A DNA stretch of 64,000 nucleotides from Mesaphorura yosii. Taxonomy: Eukaryota; Arthropoda; Collembola; Poduromorpha; Tullbergiidae. Positions 33,326 to 53,454 of the stretch are shown here, piece after piece; position 1 is the first letter of the stretch, and every line of letters starts with the position of its first letter. Where the stretch lies: assembly GCA_009869945.1 (NCBI GenBank), contig WIXG01000266.1, positions 47,680 to 111,679 of the forward strand, given 5' to 3'. The position numbers and the translations under genes are program-made. The notes below the pieces were generated by a model. That model searched no databases. It worked only from the letters and a program-made list of their open reading frames with translations, and was not told the origin of the DNA.

Positions 33326-34429
33326 TTACTTGATGTTTGTGCCCCATTTCCGAGTCGGTTTGTACGCCTTTCCAATTGCGCACAAATTTGCTACCAGTCC
33401 AGTAAGCTGGACCAACGTTCCGAGGCCTTCAGCGATTTTGATCTGCGCCAACCCAATTTCCTTGATGTAGTCCAATTTCAGGGCTTCTGGAAGGTCAGCC
33501 GTTTTGGTAACGCGAAACACATTGCCGATGATGTCCTCCGGCGAGTAACCAAGTTTCCAGAGTTTGGCAATGATTTCGTAGGCGTCTTTAATCTTGCCAT
33601 CTTTTGTGTGCATTATCATTTCGTTGACCATCAGTGGCGACGGCTCATCACAGACCTTGAACACAGTTTCGCTCGTGACCTTTCCGAATCCGTTGTGCGT
33701 CGCCTGCAAGTTGTTGACGGCTTGGCGCAAATCACCCTGAGCAGTAAAAACCACGGCCTCGAGTCCGTCGTCTGTGCTCTTCACGTCTTCTGCCGTGCAG
33801 ATTTCGTCCAGTTTCGCCAAAATCTTCTCGTCTGGCAGTTTCCCAAAGCGGATCACCGCACATCGTGACTGAATCGGTGGAATGATCTTCTCCGAATTGT
33901 TGCACGCCAGCGCGAATCGTGTCGTCTTGGTATACAGCTCCATCGTTCGACGCAGCGCATTCTGAGCTCCTTCCGTCATGCTGTCCGCCTCGTCCAGGAT
34001 GATAATTTTGTGCTTGTGCTCAGGAAGCGTGACTTGCTTGCGGGCAAACATCTTGATCTTGTTACGGACGACGTCAACTCCACGCTCGTTCGACGCATTC
34101 AGTTCCAGAACAGCGTCATCGAATTTATCGCCCAACATGATACGAGCGAGGCACAGAATCGTGGTGGTTTTACCAACTCCGGGTGGGCCGGCGAGGATAA
34201 GATTGGGCATGTTTCCAGATCGAGCGAACTGTCCAAGGCGGGCGATTACCGCGTCGTTGCCAACAATTTCCTTAAAGTCCTTCGGACGGTACTTGGTGAC
34301 CCAGAGTGGAGGATCTTTGCTTTTGGTGCCGGTGGCGGATGTCTTGTTATTGGGTTGCTTGACTTGCTCGTCAACAACTTCGATGTCGGACGTGTCCATC
34401 ATCTCCACCGCGTCTTTGTCTGTAGCCAT
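33326..34429 (-). CDS. RFC2: Replication factor C subunit 2 (40 kDa)
   Basis: The coding region is a single exon of 367 residues, close to the human 354. RFC2 is one of the small AAA+ subunits of the clamp loader that places PCNA on primer-template DNA. Seen in order: [19 protein letters not shown], Walker [11 protein letters not shown], the [18 protein letters not shown] box, Walker [32 protein letters not shown], the arginine-finger SRC motif in [10 protein letters not shown], and the RFC-box stretch [32 protein letters not shown] and [14 protein letters not shown] point to RFC2 rather than RFC4 or RFC5. The first ~45 residues are acidic and not conserved. The ATG at 34429 is chosen because a likely 5' UTR intron (34509-34436) ends six nt before it; using the open frame further upstream would translate that intron. 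Confidence 0.96.
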   Translation of the reverse strand: MATDKDAVEMMDTSDIEVVDEQVKQPNNKTSATGTKSKDPPLWVTKYRPKDFKEIVGNDAVIARLGQFARSGNMPNLILAGPPGVGKTTTILCLARIMLGDKFDDAVLELNASNERGVDVVRNKIKMFARKQVTLPEHKHKIIILDEADSMTEGAQNALRRTMELYTKTTRFALACNNSEKIIPPIQSRCAVIRFGKLPDEKILAKLDEICTAEDVKSTDDGLEAVVFTAQGDLRQAVNNLQATHNGFGKVTSETVFKVCDEPSPLMVNEMIMHTKDGKIKDAYEIIAKLWKLGYSPEDIIGNVFRVTKTADLPEALKLDYIKEIGLAQIKIAEGLGTLVQLTGLVANLCAIGKAYKPTRKWGTNIK

Positions 34430-34435
34430 TATCAC

Positions 34436-34509
34436 CTGTTCAGAATCGTAATGGCAATTAACCGTCATGTAGCAAAAATATTGAATGCGTACATAAAGAT
34501 CTAGCTTAC
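34436..34509 (-). other. 5' UTR intron of RFC2
   Basis: On the minus strand a good donor (GGCAAG|GTAAGC) and acceptor (CTGAACAG|GTGATA) bound 74 nt just upstream of the RFC2 ATG. The size matches the other introns in the window. Confidence 0.55.
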
Positions 34510-37011
34510 CTTGCCAAATTTTAGCAGAAATCAAGTCACTTAGGACCAGTCAGACCAATTCCTTTGCTGGCCACGCTGAAATCAAGCTCTGATCCACTAA
34601 TCACAGTTGAAATTAACTAATTAGCTGATTAACTCGGTTCGGCGGCGACTTGAGGCTGAGCCTTTGTTTGGACCAGTTCAATTTCAATTCCAATACAAGT
34701 ACCGACTTTCAATTCGAGTCCACAAAAGGCACCGTCTTCCTTGCGTTTTCGCCTACTCGCTCGCCTAGCCGCTCATGCTGTTGAGGGCAGCCGAACTATT
34801 CCTTGATTCATGCTGCCGTGATTCGTGAGTCATCGAGCTCGTTGCTCTTCTGCACTACCAAAGCCGTTCAATCAAAGGCATTTAAAAGCATGTAAACTGT
34901 AGACTGAGCCCAACCTGCATTGCAACAGACAAATTCCCACTCATCGTGAATCAGTTTGCATTCAGTACTCGAGCAGTGTACTTGTGTACTACAAACAAGA
35001 CTACGATTACGAATACGTGAACCGTAACGTGTATGTATTTCAGGAATTTACTAATTAACGCCGTTGCCGCTATCAGTAAACTGAGTAAATTAGTGGCTAG
35101 CATCTAGGATTAGGATTAAGAAGAACACTAGACTGCATCGACACAACGTCCGATCCAACTTGAGTGATAACTTGATATTAGTACGCTATAACTGAAACTC
35201 TATTGACGCTGAAACGAAACGTAGACAATCAACGAGACTCACTGAAAGTGCGTTCACTACAGTCCAGCGGACTGAGGAGGCATTCATTAAGCAGTGATTC
35301 ACCAGATCACCAGTCATTAGTGACGGTACGGAAAGGACAATGAGAAGGTAAATACACGAGTTTCTTAGCATTACACATTTTTTGTCCATGTTTGCTTTTG
35401 CATGGCATGAATGCCAACGATATGGGCTTGAGACTCGATCCTGCTGGTGGAATGCACTGATTACTGATTAAATACCTTTCCAAACTTCCTCGTTGAGCTG
35501 GTTCAAATTCATGTACAGACTTTTATACTTTGTACGCTCATAGCAGGAGGATGAAGAATGATAAATATTTATGGAGAGATTTGCGTTACTTTCATGTTTA
35601 CATAAGAACTTGAAGTGATTGGAGTAGGTTTAGCGAAGAACGGGATTTTGAGCGCATTTATACATAATCATCACTGTGAACGTGGAGTTAATGGAGTAGG
35701 AGTAATTAGAGAAGAGCTGGTAAAGAAAGCGTTGGTAGGCATGGCAAGCCTGTCGTGAGATGCTATAATATCTCAGACTCGAACGTGGCGAACGAGTAAA
35801 TATGAGTCACTCCTTCCTGTTTCTATTAAACTCAGCCTAAATCCATTCCAGAACGTAGAGATTAGTGCAAGATTGTTAGCAAGAAGCTGTTTCATGAAGT
35901 TGATGACTCCTTGCTTGAATCTCATTTAATTTTAATTTACGCCTGCTAATTTCTGAAGGCGCCTGAACCCATTCACATATCAAATTGTAATATTATCAGT
36001 CATGCGCAGCTGCAGGTTGCATGTGATTTCTGATAAGTACAAGTCAGTCAAGGAGTCAAGTGTCTGTTGCTAGTCTGCTAATTATTGATATCATGAGCCG
36101 GGCCACGGTGACTATTGACTATGCATAACGCTACGCATGTACATGATTAAGCGAGTCCAAAGGAGTGTAAGGAATGATTCAATCAGAAGCTTCGTCATTG
36201 CTGATGGTTGTCCGAAGTGTCTGTCCATTCATTCACACGTCTCAACACAACTTTTGAGTTTTCGTCATTCTGGACTTCGGTCGCACCTCGCACGCATGAA
36301 TGGACGAAAGAAAATATGGCTAATACCATCGCATTTCAGATTCCAATTCCAGTGATTCAAATATTTGGACTGGACGATGAGTTACTGCCATTAACCTTTG
36401 AACTCGTTTCGTGCTTCTGCTGCATGTTAGTTCGGTAAAGATAGGTTCAAGAGATTACTTTGTGTTGCGTGATTGCGATTGCATGGCAGACTACGCAATC
36501 AAAGAAAATATGACTGCAGACTGGACTGGAAGCTAGTGTTTCTGAAGCCCTCATGTTGACAAATTGATGGCGATAACATGCATGCATTCTTTTTACAGTG
36601 GCTCGAAATGCTCAAGAGGAACACACGATAGCTCAGGAGTCCATTCCGATTACGTCGGCGTCTTTACAGTCACGAATAGAAATTAAGAAATCTGAAGATT
36701 GAATGAATGAATGGTCTTTTGAGGATTTAGATTTAGGCCAGGCTTATTTTTACTTTTTATTCCCCAATAAAGTTTATTTTTAGCTGCATGAAGAGCTACG
36801 ACCTTTTTGAGGAAAGTCGTCGAGCCGCGTCATACATCGATTGTTTGATTTGATTTATGGTCCTAATCTTGGTCATTGGACTATTTGGCTCTTCCACACA
36901 AATGAAATGTATTTTCTTTACTGTTCACAGATGAGAATTCGGATCGCCTGAACCAAAGTGCACAGTGCCATATCGACCCGGAGCGGACGCGAAAGCGCGA
37001 TCGTCATCGTC
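34510..37011. other. RFC2 upstream region and PI4KB 5' flank
   Basis: About 2.5 kb, AT-rich, without a recognisable gene. An acceptor-like tract (CTGTTCACAG ending at 36930) just upstream of the first PI4KB coding exon suggests that the PI4KB 5' UTR is spliced and that its promoter lies further left. Small open frames near 35.2 and 36.2 kb have no support. Confidence 0.45.
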
Positions 37012-46829
<9,818 letters not shown>

Positions 46830-47242
46830 TGTGATTAGCGGATAACGCTGACGAAGACGATGAAACGACGCTGATGCTGCGCTTCAGAACGCTTTTACTA
46901 CAGTTACGGGCACGGGAATAAATTATTTCACTGTTTACTGTCGTCACTCCTTCAGTTTCTTTTCCCGTTTGCTTCGAAGTCCTAATTTTTATTCTTGCAA
47001 ATCAGTCAACCTGTACATTTACAAACTGACTCTTTTGTATAAACTAGTTTACTGCTAACTCGCATGCATAGATTAATTTATTTATTATGCAATAGAGCAT
47101 AGCAATAACAATAACAGAACATGTCACTTGTCAATGTCACTTTCGCATTCTTTGTATTCGTGTATTGTCATTCGCAGTTAATATAGATTAATAAAATCTA
47201 CGGTGAGAAATCGATTCTGCCAATTTTGAATGCTTTGATGCT
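46830..47242. other. PI4KB 3' UTR and spacer
   Basis: AATAAA at 46917-46922 is 88 nt after the PI4KB stop. The remainder is AT-rich spacer before the EF1A pseudogene; nothing else was recognised. Confidence 0.5.
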
Positions 47243-47967
47243 TCATTTGGGCAGAACAGCATCCAGAGCTTCGATCAAGGTTTTTCCTACGACTTCGACT
47301 TTGTCCGTGTTGCCTTTCTTCCTCGCGCCTTTAAGCCAAGGCATCTTGGTGGACAACTCCAGTAAATTGTCGCCATTCCATCCCGAAATGGGAACAAAAG
47401 CAACCGATGCCGGCTCATACCCGATTTCGGCGACGGCCCTGCTCATTTCCTCTTAAATTTCCTCAAATCTCGCTTCGGAGTACGGCGGCTCCGTCGTGTC
47501 TATCTTGTTGACTCCAACGATAAGATTCGTGACCCCGAGACTGTACGCCAGCCGCATGTGTTCCAGTGTTTGTCCATGCTCATCCTTCAACATGCCTTCT
47601 TCGTAACCGCAGACACGATGAGCATGGCACAGTGGCAGTCGGCCTGCGAGATTCCTTCACGTACTTCCTGAAGAAAGTCTCGATGCCCAGGCGTGTCGAT
47701 GATCGTGGCAATGAAATTGGACGTTTCAAACTCCCACGTGGAATTCTCGATGGTGACTCCGGGTTGGCGCTCTTTCTCCAGTTTGTCCATGAGCCATGCG
47801 TACTTGCACGACCACTTTCCCTTGTCCCGTGCCTCCTTTTCCACTTGGTCAAGGGTGCTCTAGTCGATTACTCCGCATTTGTAGAGCAGGTGTCCCGTCA
47901 TGGTCGATTTGCCAGAGTCAAGGTGTCCGATGACAACAACTTTGATGCGCGCCTTCGCTTTTGACAT
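47243..47967 (-). pseudogene. Truncated, disrupted elongation factor 1-alpha copy
   Basis: This minus-strand copy begins [20 protein letters not shown] and follows EF1A through the G1 loop, the DTPGHRDF G3 motif, [17 protein letters not shown] and [12 protein letters not shown], then stops at ALDAVLPK, near residue 240 of the 462 in the intact gene. Breaks: a TAG replaces a Lys codon shortly after KCGVID (near 47865); a frameshift follows the AMLIVSAV segment (near 47610), with some residues missing; a TAA interrupts RFEEI/EEM (near 47453). It has no introns, but neither does the intact coding region, so this does not separate tandem duplication from retroposition. Its position directly 3' of intact EF1A in the same orientation favours tandem duplication followed by decay. 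Confidence 0.9.
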
Positions 47968-48461
47968 TTTGGAGCCGATCAGCCAGGATCAGAATCGAGG
48001 CTTCCACGACTGGTTAATTTTAACTGTAAATGAAGCGTTATGCATGCACGAAAATTTCCTAATTCATATGTCGTTTTAGTTGTCTTATGAGACAATCCCA
48101 CAAGCTCAAAATGCTCAAAAGCAGAATGAATGCAATTAAATCGTACATCTCTTATCTATATCGCGCTAATCAACAAAATTATCTCATCCTCTCACGTCAC
48201 GTACTCGTGCCATGTCAGGCGTGCAAAACACGTCAACTAAGCCATGGCCGCGGCCATGCCACACTAAATTATAATGGCCAATGGGAATGGGACACGGTTT
48301 GATTGACAATTGACTGGGCTGCTAACTGATTGCAGCAAGAATTTAGTAGAATTTTGAAATGCCAATTTATTCTCTGTGCTAGTTTTAGCTAATTTAGGGC
48401 CAAATTGTTCCGAATTGTAATTGTATAATCTGTGACATGTTATTATCAATGCAAGAGTTAG
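47968..48461. other. EF1A 3' UTR and spacer
   Basis: The minus strand has AATAAA at 48371-48366, about 91 nt past the EF1A stop. The left part is spacer upstream of the pseudogene and could once have been its promoter; no element is recognisable. Confidence 0.5.
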
Positions 48462-49850
48462 CTACCTCTTCTTCTGTGCCTTTTCAGCAGCCTTGGTGAC
48501 CTTTGCAGCCGATGGATCCTTGAAAGTCACGCTCTTGATGATCCCGACGGCCACAGTCTGCCTCATGTCACGCACTGCAAAGCGACCCAGCGGAGGAAAC
48601 TCCGAGAACGCCTCGACGCACATTGGCTTTGTCGGCGCCAGAGTGACGATGGCCGAGTCTCCAGACTTGATTGATTTCGGATTCTCCTCGGTCGTCTTCC
48701 CCGAACGGCGATCGATCTTCTCCTTGATTTCCTGGAACTTGCAGGCGATGTGGGCCGTGTGGCAGTCCAGCACGGGGCAGTACCCCTTCGCGATCTCGCC
48801 AGGATGGTTCATGACGATAACCTGCGCCGTAAAGTCAGCAGCCCCTCTCGCCGGGTTGTTCTTCGAGTCGCCAGCGACGTATCCTCGTCGCAGTTCCTTA
48901 ACGGAGACGTTCTTGACGTTAAATCCGACGTTGTCGCCGGGCACGGCCTCCGTCAGAGCTTCGTGATGCATTTCGACCGACTTGACTTCCGTGGTTAAGC
49001 CAACGGGAGCGAAAGTCACGACGGTTCCCGGTTTCAGGATGCCGGTCTCGACTCGGCCAACGGGCACGGTTCCAATTCCACCAATCTTGTACACGTCCTG
49101 CAGTGGGAGACGAAGTGGTTTGTCAGTGGGCCTGCTCGGGGGCAGAATGGCGTCCAGGGCTTCGATGAGGCATTTTCCATCGGCGTTGCCTTCCTTTCTC
49201 TCTACTTTCCATCCTTTGAACCACGGCATTTTGTCGGACGGCTCCAACATGTTGTCTCCGTTCCATCCAGAAATCGGGACGAACGCGACCGCCGCCGGGT
49301 TGTACCCGACTTTCTTGACGTAGCTGCTCACTTCCTTCTTGATTTCCTCGAACCTCGCTTCGGAGTACGGTGGCTCCGTCGAGTCCATCTTGTTCACCCC
49401 GATGATGAGCTGGCGGACGCCGAGAGTGTATGCGAGCAGCGCGTGCTCGCGAGTTTGCCCGTTCTTCGAAATCCCGGCTTCAAACTCGCCGGTTCCCGCA
49501 GCCACGATGAGCACGGCGCAGTCGGCTTGAGAGGTCCCAGTAATCATGTTTTTGATAAAGTCCCGATGTCCAGGCGCGTCGATGATCGTGACGTAGAACT
49601 TGGACGTCTCGAACTTCCACAGAGCAATGTCGATGGTGATACCGCGCTCTCGCTCGGCCTTCAGCTTGTCCAGCACCCATGCGTACTTGAAGGAGCCCTT
49701 CCCCATTTCTTGCGCCTCCTTCTCGAATTTCTCGATCGTTCTTTTGTCGATCCCTCCGCACTTGTAAATCAAGTGGCCGGTCGTGGTCGACTTGCCAGAG
49801 TCGACATGGCCAATGACGACAATGTTAATATGCGTCTTCTCCTTGGGCAT
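48462..49850 (-). CDS. EF1A: Translation elongation factor 1-alpha
   Basis: Intact single-exon coding region of 462 residues, exactly the usual animal length. The GTPase delivers aminoacyl-tRNA to the ribosome A site. All G motifs are present: GHVDSGKST, the switch region around [40 protein letters not shown] and the SGWNGDN region. Domains 2 and 3 follow ([68 protein letters not shown]), and the tail is Lys-rich (AAEKAQKKR). A 5' UTR intron of 130 nt (50046-49917) and a TATA box upstream are visible, fitting a strongly expressed gene. The codon choice is G/C-ending, stronger than in neighbours, as expected for high expression. Confidence 0.98.
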   Translation of the reverse strand: MPKEKTHINIVVIGHVDSGKSTTTGHLIYKCGGIDKRTIEKFEKEAQEMGKGSFKYAWVLDKLKAERERGITIDIALWKFETSKFYVTIIDAPGHRDFIKNMITGTSQADCAVLIVAAGTGEFEAGISKNGQTREHALLAYTLGVRQLIIGVNKMDSTEPPYSEARFEEIKKEVSSYVKKVGYNPAAVAFVPISGWNGDNMLEPSDKMPWFKGWKVERKEGNADGKCLIEALDAILPPSRPTDKPLRLPLQDVYKIGGIGTVPVGRVETGILKPGTVVTFAPVGLTTEVKSVEMHHEALTEAVPGDNVGFNVKNVSVKELRRGYVAGDSKNNPARGAADFTAQVIVMNHPGEIAKGYCPVLDCHTAHIACKFQEIKEKIDRRSGKTTEENPKSIKSGDSAIVTLAPTKPMCVEAFSEFPPLGRFAVRDMRQTVAVGIIKSVTFKDPSAAKVTKAAEKAQKKR

Positions 49851-49916
49851 CTTGACTTGACGGTTTTGATTTCAACTCACGAATAAGTGCAGTACACTCA
49901 AAGCAGGAGCTCCAAT

Positions 49917-50046
49917 CTGAAAAATAGAGTTACGTTACGACTTATGAGGTGCCACGTCAATCGGTGTCGAGTCTCGAGTGCCCAACTCATCAAATCAAGC
50001 CGTATCAGAATTCAATGATTTCAATGTTCAATATTGAAAGACTTAC
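49917..50046 (-). other. 5' UTR intron of EF1A
   Basis: Minus-strand donor CAGCAC|GTAAGT and acceptor CTATTTTTCAG bound 130 nt upstream of the ATG. An intron just before the start codon is typical of animal EF1A genes. Confidence 0.7.
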
Positions 50047-50151
50047 GTGCTGTGATCAGTGTGATGAGCGAGGAATGATGACTGTCGCGTCGTAGTCGCA
50101 ATGCCGAATGCAGACACCAAAATGAAATGGGCAGTCCAAAGTAGTTCCAAC

Positions 50152-50157
50152 TTATAT
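50152..50157 (-). promoter_or_regulatory. TATA box of EF1A
   Basis: The minus strand reads GGGATATAAGTT, placing a TATAA element about 110 nt upstream of the 5' UTR intron. A start near 50125 would give a first exon of about 80 nt. Confidence 0.5.
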
Positions 50158-50858
50158 CCCAACTTAATGTTTAACGGTTTTCCCGTCGGCTTATCGCACT
50201 CAGTCAGTATAGCGCAGCGCAGATGAAAACTGACGTTCCGAATACGACGTGCTTTGGCTCTTGGCTCTTGGTAATGGCAGGCAATATAATGCTGAAGTAG
50301 CTGGAGGCAGAAGCATGTGTATGTACTTGCACGTTAGCGGCACGAAAGTTGCGCAATCAATAAACCATACGTTGACCATACGTTAAGCATTCATTGTACG
50401 TGAACTTTAATAAACCGTACAGATGGAGTAACAATGAATCAGACAGAATTGACAGAAGCAGATGCGAAATGAAATGATGATTTTCGCGTTTTAGTTCAGA
50501 GTATTTTTTTTGGCAGGTCGTCGGTGCTTGACGAAAGTAGGCACGCCTAGTCCCCTTAATAACAATGAAAATTGAGACCATCACAGTTGTGGGTTTGCGG
50601 TGTGATAAGTGGAAACCTAATGCCACATGATAGCCACCGGCAATTTTAATAAGCCATAAGCAGATTTATTTTTCCCATTCTAATGTATTGAATTTAAAAA
50701 TAACAAGACACAACATTTACAAATTACAAAAGCAAGTTCGTCGTTTTCATCACCGTCGAGTGGAGTGTGGATGTCTCGAAGTTCGAACATGAAATGAAAT
50801 GAATGAGGTCAGGCGCTGGCGTGGCATTGTCCCGTCCTGCCCGCGTGCCGCGGTTGTG
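50158..50858. other. EF1A upstream flank and Ajuba-type gene 3' UTR
   Basis: The minus strand has AATAAA at 50670-50665, about 190 nt past the LIM-protein stop. The rest is intergenic; no gene was recognised. Confidence 0.45.
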
Positions 50859-52169
50859 TCAATGGTGATAGTACGACGCGGACACGCTTTCCAGGCTGGC
50901 TAGGCTCCTTGCACTCGGACTCCTCAGCCGAGCCAAGTGGCACGGTTTGCAGAGAAGATGACCGTCCAGCGGGTAGCAGCGCTTCGTGGGCTCATCGGTC
51001 AGCTGCAGCTGGCAGTCCTCGCATGAGTAGCAGTCCACGTGAAAGTCCTTCTCCATGCTGACGACCCGAACGGTCTCTTCGGTGCCCGGGATGGGCGTGA
51101 TTGGCTTGCAGCAGGCGGCGCACATCGGCGCAAAGAGCATGTGATAGTCTTGGATGCAGTAGATCTTCTGGTCCATGTCCAACGTGAAGGGAATTCCGTC
51201 CAGGCATTCGTTGCACACGCAGCAGCGGAAGCAGCCGGGGTGATAAGAGCGGCCCATTGCCTGCAGAATCGTCTCCATGATCAGGTGCCCGCAAATGCTA
51301 CAGCGATCTGCCGTCTGCTGGAATCCGCAGTACAGATAGTCCTCCTCGCAGTACACCTTGCTGTTGACGTTGTAGAAGGCCTTTCCCCTTAAACTTCGGC
51401 CGCAGCTGACACACACGAAACAATTGGCGTGGTAAAGATTCCCCATCGCCTGGCACGCCTGCCCAGCGCCACGAACCGGCTTTGAGCAGGTTGTGCACAC
51501 TCCAAAGTAAACGCCCGCGGACTCTTCGCGTTCGGCAAACTCTTCTTCCAGGCGATCTACGAGTTCGTCCAGTTTTCGCTCCGCCTCGGTGGGACCTTTG
51601 ACCTTTTCGACTCTCATCACCGGGAGCAGGCGTTTGGCGGAGCTGATTCCATGCGAGGACGAAGTGTGGGCCTGGATTTTTTCTTGTGTCAGTTGCTGAT
51701 ATCTGGTTGGTTGTTTCTGTTGGACTCCAACGTGGACCGACCCGCTGTGAGCATGAGCGTGGAATGAGTTTGAGTTTGAGTTGGAATGGGAATGGGAATG
51801 GGAATGAGAATGAGAATGTGAGTGAGTTGGCGGCACTTGTGGCATGGCACGCTGGTGGTTGTGATTGTGGAGGGGCTGACCGTGGCTGTGACCTTCAACC
51901 GATTTGACTAAATCACTAAAGTTTTCGTAGATTGGCGACTGCTGCTGAAATTGCTGCTGTTGCTGCAGTGGTTGGCGGTCACGCTGCTGATAATAAAGGA
52001 CGGACTCCAGTGGCACTGGCACTGGCGCAACAGCGGCTGCAGGCACTGACACTGATCTGTGGCTATTGCTATTGGCATTGCCATTGCTGGACGCTCGCGT
52101 AGGCAGATTTTCGTAGATCGGACTAGATAAACTTAACCCAGCAAGTTTACTGCTTACATAGTCGGCCAT
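50859..52169 (-). CDS. jub: Ajuba/LIMD1/WTIP-family LIM protein
   Basis: A single long exon encodes 436 residues from the ATG at 52169. The N-terminal half is low-complexity: two PIYEN repeats ([21 protein letters not shown]), poly-Gln and a Ser-His repeat. An acidic coiled stretch ([18 protein letters not shown]) precedes three C-terminal LIM domains: [10 protein letters not shown] ... [17 protein letters not shown] ... IYCIQDYH and [10 protein letters not shown] ... LCKPCH. LIM 2 carries [15 protein letters not shown] and LDGIPFT, diagnostic of the Ajuba group rather than zyxin or TES. In Drosophila, jub links tension at adherens junctions to Hippo signalling by binding Warts. The open frame continues 13 codons further upstream, but an acceptor-like CTGTTCACAG there suggests a spliced 5' UTR, so the later Met is preferred. 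Confidence 0.93.
   Translation of the reverse strand: MADYVSSKLAGLSLSSPIYENLPTRASSNGNANSNSHRSVSVPAAAVAPVPVPLESVLYYQQRDRQPLQQQQQFQQQSPIYENFSDLVKSVEGHSHGQPLHNHNHQRAMPQVPPTHSHSHSHSHSHSHSNSNSNSFHAHAHSGSVHVGVQQKQPTRYQQLTQEKIQAHTSSSHGISSAKRLLPVMRVEKVKGPTEAERKLDELVDRLEEEFAEREESAGVYFGVCTTCSKPVRGAGQACQAMGNLYHANCFVCVSCGRSLRGKAFYNVNSKVYCEEDYLYCGFQQTADRCSICGHLIMETILQAMGRSYHPGCFRCCVCNECLDGIPFTLDMDQKIYCIQDYHMLFAPMCAACCKPITPIPGTEETVRVVSMEKDFHVDCYSCEDCQLQLTDEPTKRCYPLDGHLLCKPCHLARLRSPSARSLASLESVSASYYHH
51768..51826. repeat. Coding hexanucleotide-type repeat (Ser-His / Ser-Asn run)
   Basis: Plus-strand repeats of GAATGG, GAATGA and GAGTTT encode, on the minus strand, alternating Ser-His and Ser-Asn in the LIM protein. 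The unit lengths keep the frame, so length changes would be tolerated. Confidence 0.7.
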
Positions 52170-52765
52170 GCTATCAAAAATAATTGTAGAAAACTGTGAA
52201 CAGTGCAAAAATAAATGATCTTATTAGTTAAGTGAGAATTCTTGTGGTTGGGTCAGTCAATTTGTAGTTGTAGTTTGTAAGTGAGCTCTGAAATAGACAT
52301 GACATCATATGATCAACTTCTTCCTTGCAAACAAACGCGAATTGCAGCAACCTGCTAACAGAAACCAAGACACGGTGCTTCAGCTTCGGCTTCAGCACGC
52401 AAACCATCATCGAGAGTTGGTTTGTTTAAAGCTCTACCAAGTTAGCACCTTTGTTGAGGGCGAGAAACACGAAGAAGAAACAGCATCTGCCAAGATGAGT
52501 GGAGAGATGTTGTGGATTGTGGATGAGATGTGCTAATGATTCGCTTGAGTAACCCTCTGGCTATGTCTCGTTATATTTAAATTCATATACCACTAACGTA
52601 AATGCAGCACACTGCAAGTTCAACAAAAGAGCTTGGCTAACGAGAGAAGGAAATGAATCAGTCAGTCAGTCAGCATTCAACACTCGATAGGCGCCGTACA
52701 GAGTATTGAAACAAGCGGGTTGGATGATCACGCGAGTCCAATTCCAGTTAATACAATACTCAATC
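52170..52765. promoter_or_regulatory. Divergent upstream region of the Ajuba-type gene and tail-anchored gene
   Basis: About 600 nt hold the promoters and any 5' UTR exons of both genes. No TATA box is convincing. Short open frames here are not supported. Confidence 0.35.
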
Positions 52766-53346
52766 ATGGACAACAACAATCAAGGCGGCTCTAATACGAA
52801 GACGCTGGAGCAGCAATTTGTCGACGAGATGGAGGCTTGTGCAGCTATGAAAAGACGGGTAGGCGAAGAAGAGGCCAAAACGCGGTCGGTTCTGACCGAA
52901 GCTCAACGTAAAGAACGCATCGCAGGAATTGAAAAATCCTGTGGTAAGTAAATCGTGACTGAGGATGACAGGCTCGAGTTCCAAATACCAGACTAGACGT
53001 AGACCAGACCTCTGATTTTCGAATGCCCGTGTATGCAGACGAAGGCACAGCCATCCTGAGGGAGGCCAAACCTAAGAACGACGCCTATGAAGAGGATTTG
53101 GAGGGACAACAGTCACAAGTCGTTGCTCTGAACCGACAGCAAGATTCCCTACTGACTAGCTCAGGCGGCGGCGGCGGCGGCGGCGGGTGGGGCCTTTCGC
53201 GTTTATTGAAGTTTCTGTCTAATGCCTGGAGCTCGTGCTTCAGCTGCTCTTGTTCCAAATTCACATTCTTCGCAATCGGACTGGTGCTGGGACTCGCGGT
53301 CGGTGCCTTGCTAACTGTGATAGTATTTCTCTGGATAACCAAGTGA
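52766..53346 (+). CDS. Small tail-anchored membrane protein of unknown function
   Basis: Two exons (52766-52943, 53039-53346) give 161 residues. The N-terminal ~100 residues are charged and probably helical (TLEQQFVDEMEACAAMKRR, GIEKSCDEGTAILREAK). A run of eight glycines follows, then a Cys-rich juxtamembrane stretch (SSCFSCSCSK) and a C-terminal hydrophobic segment of about 22 residues ending VFLWITK. There is no signal peptide. This layout suits a tail-anchored protein with the N-terminus in the cytosol, and the clustered cysteines next to the membrane could be palmitoylated. A SNARE-like role is possible from the layout, but no SNARE motif is clear. I do not recognise the family. Poly(A) signal AATAAA is at 53401-53406. 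Confidence 0.75.
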
Positions 53347-53348
53347 CA

Positions 53349-53406
53349 TTTATTGTTATTATTAAAATAGGTCTTAATTCCATTCGCACTTTTGTACGTA
53401 AATAAA
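53349..53406. terminator. Overlapping 3' ends of the tail-anchored gene and HADHB
   Basis: HADHB's AATAAA (minus, 53354-53349) lies immediately after the other gene's stop codon, while that gene's AATAAA (plus, 53401-53406) lies about 50 nt before the HADHB stop. The two mature mRNAs should overlap by roughly 90 nt. Confidence 0.6.
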
Positions 53407-53454
53407 CAATATACGACATTTGTGATACTCGAACCCAGGCAACTTTCGATTGAT

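Noticed and set aside
48493-49886. Several plus-strand open frames opposite EF1A
   Set aside because: They are shadows of the strongly codon-biased EF1A gene and have no independent support.
52170-52208. Longer N-terminus for the Ajuba-type protein starting at 52208
   Set aside because: An acceptor-like CTGTTCACAG lies inside it, so it is more likely intron and 5' UTR sequence.
53420-53445. Possible tRNA B-box (GGGTTCGAGTATC on the minus strand)
   Set aside because: The flanking bases do not form a T-stem and no A-box or cloverleaf is present.
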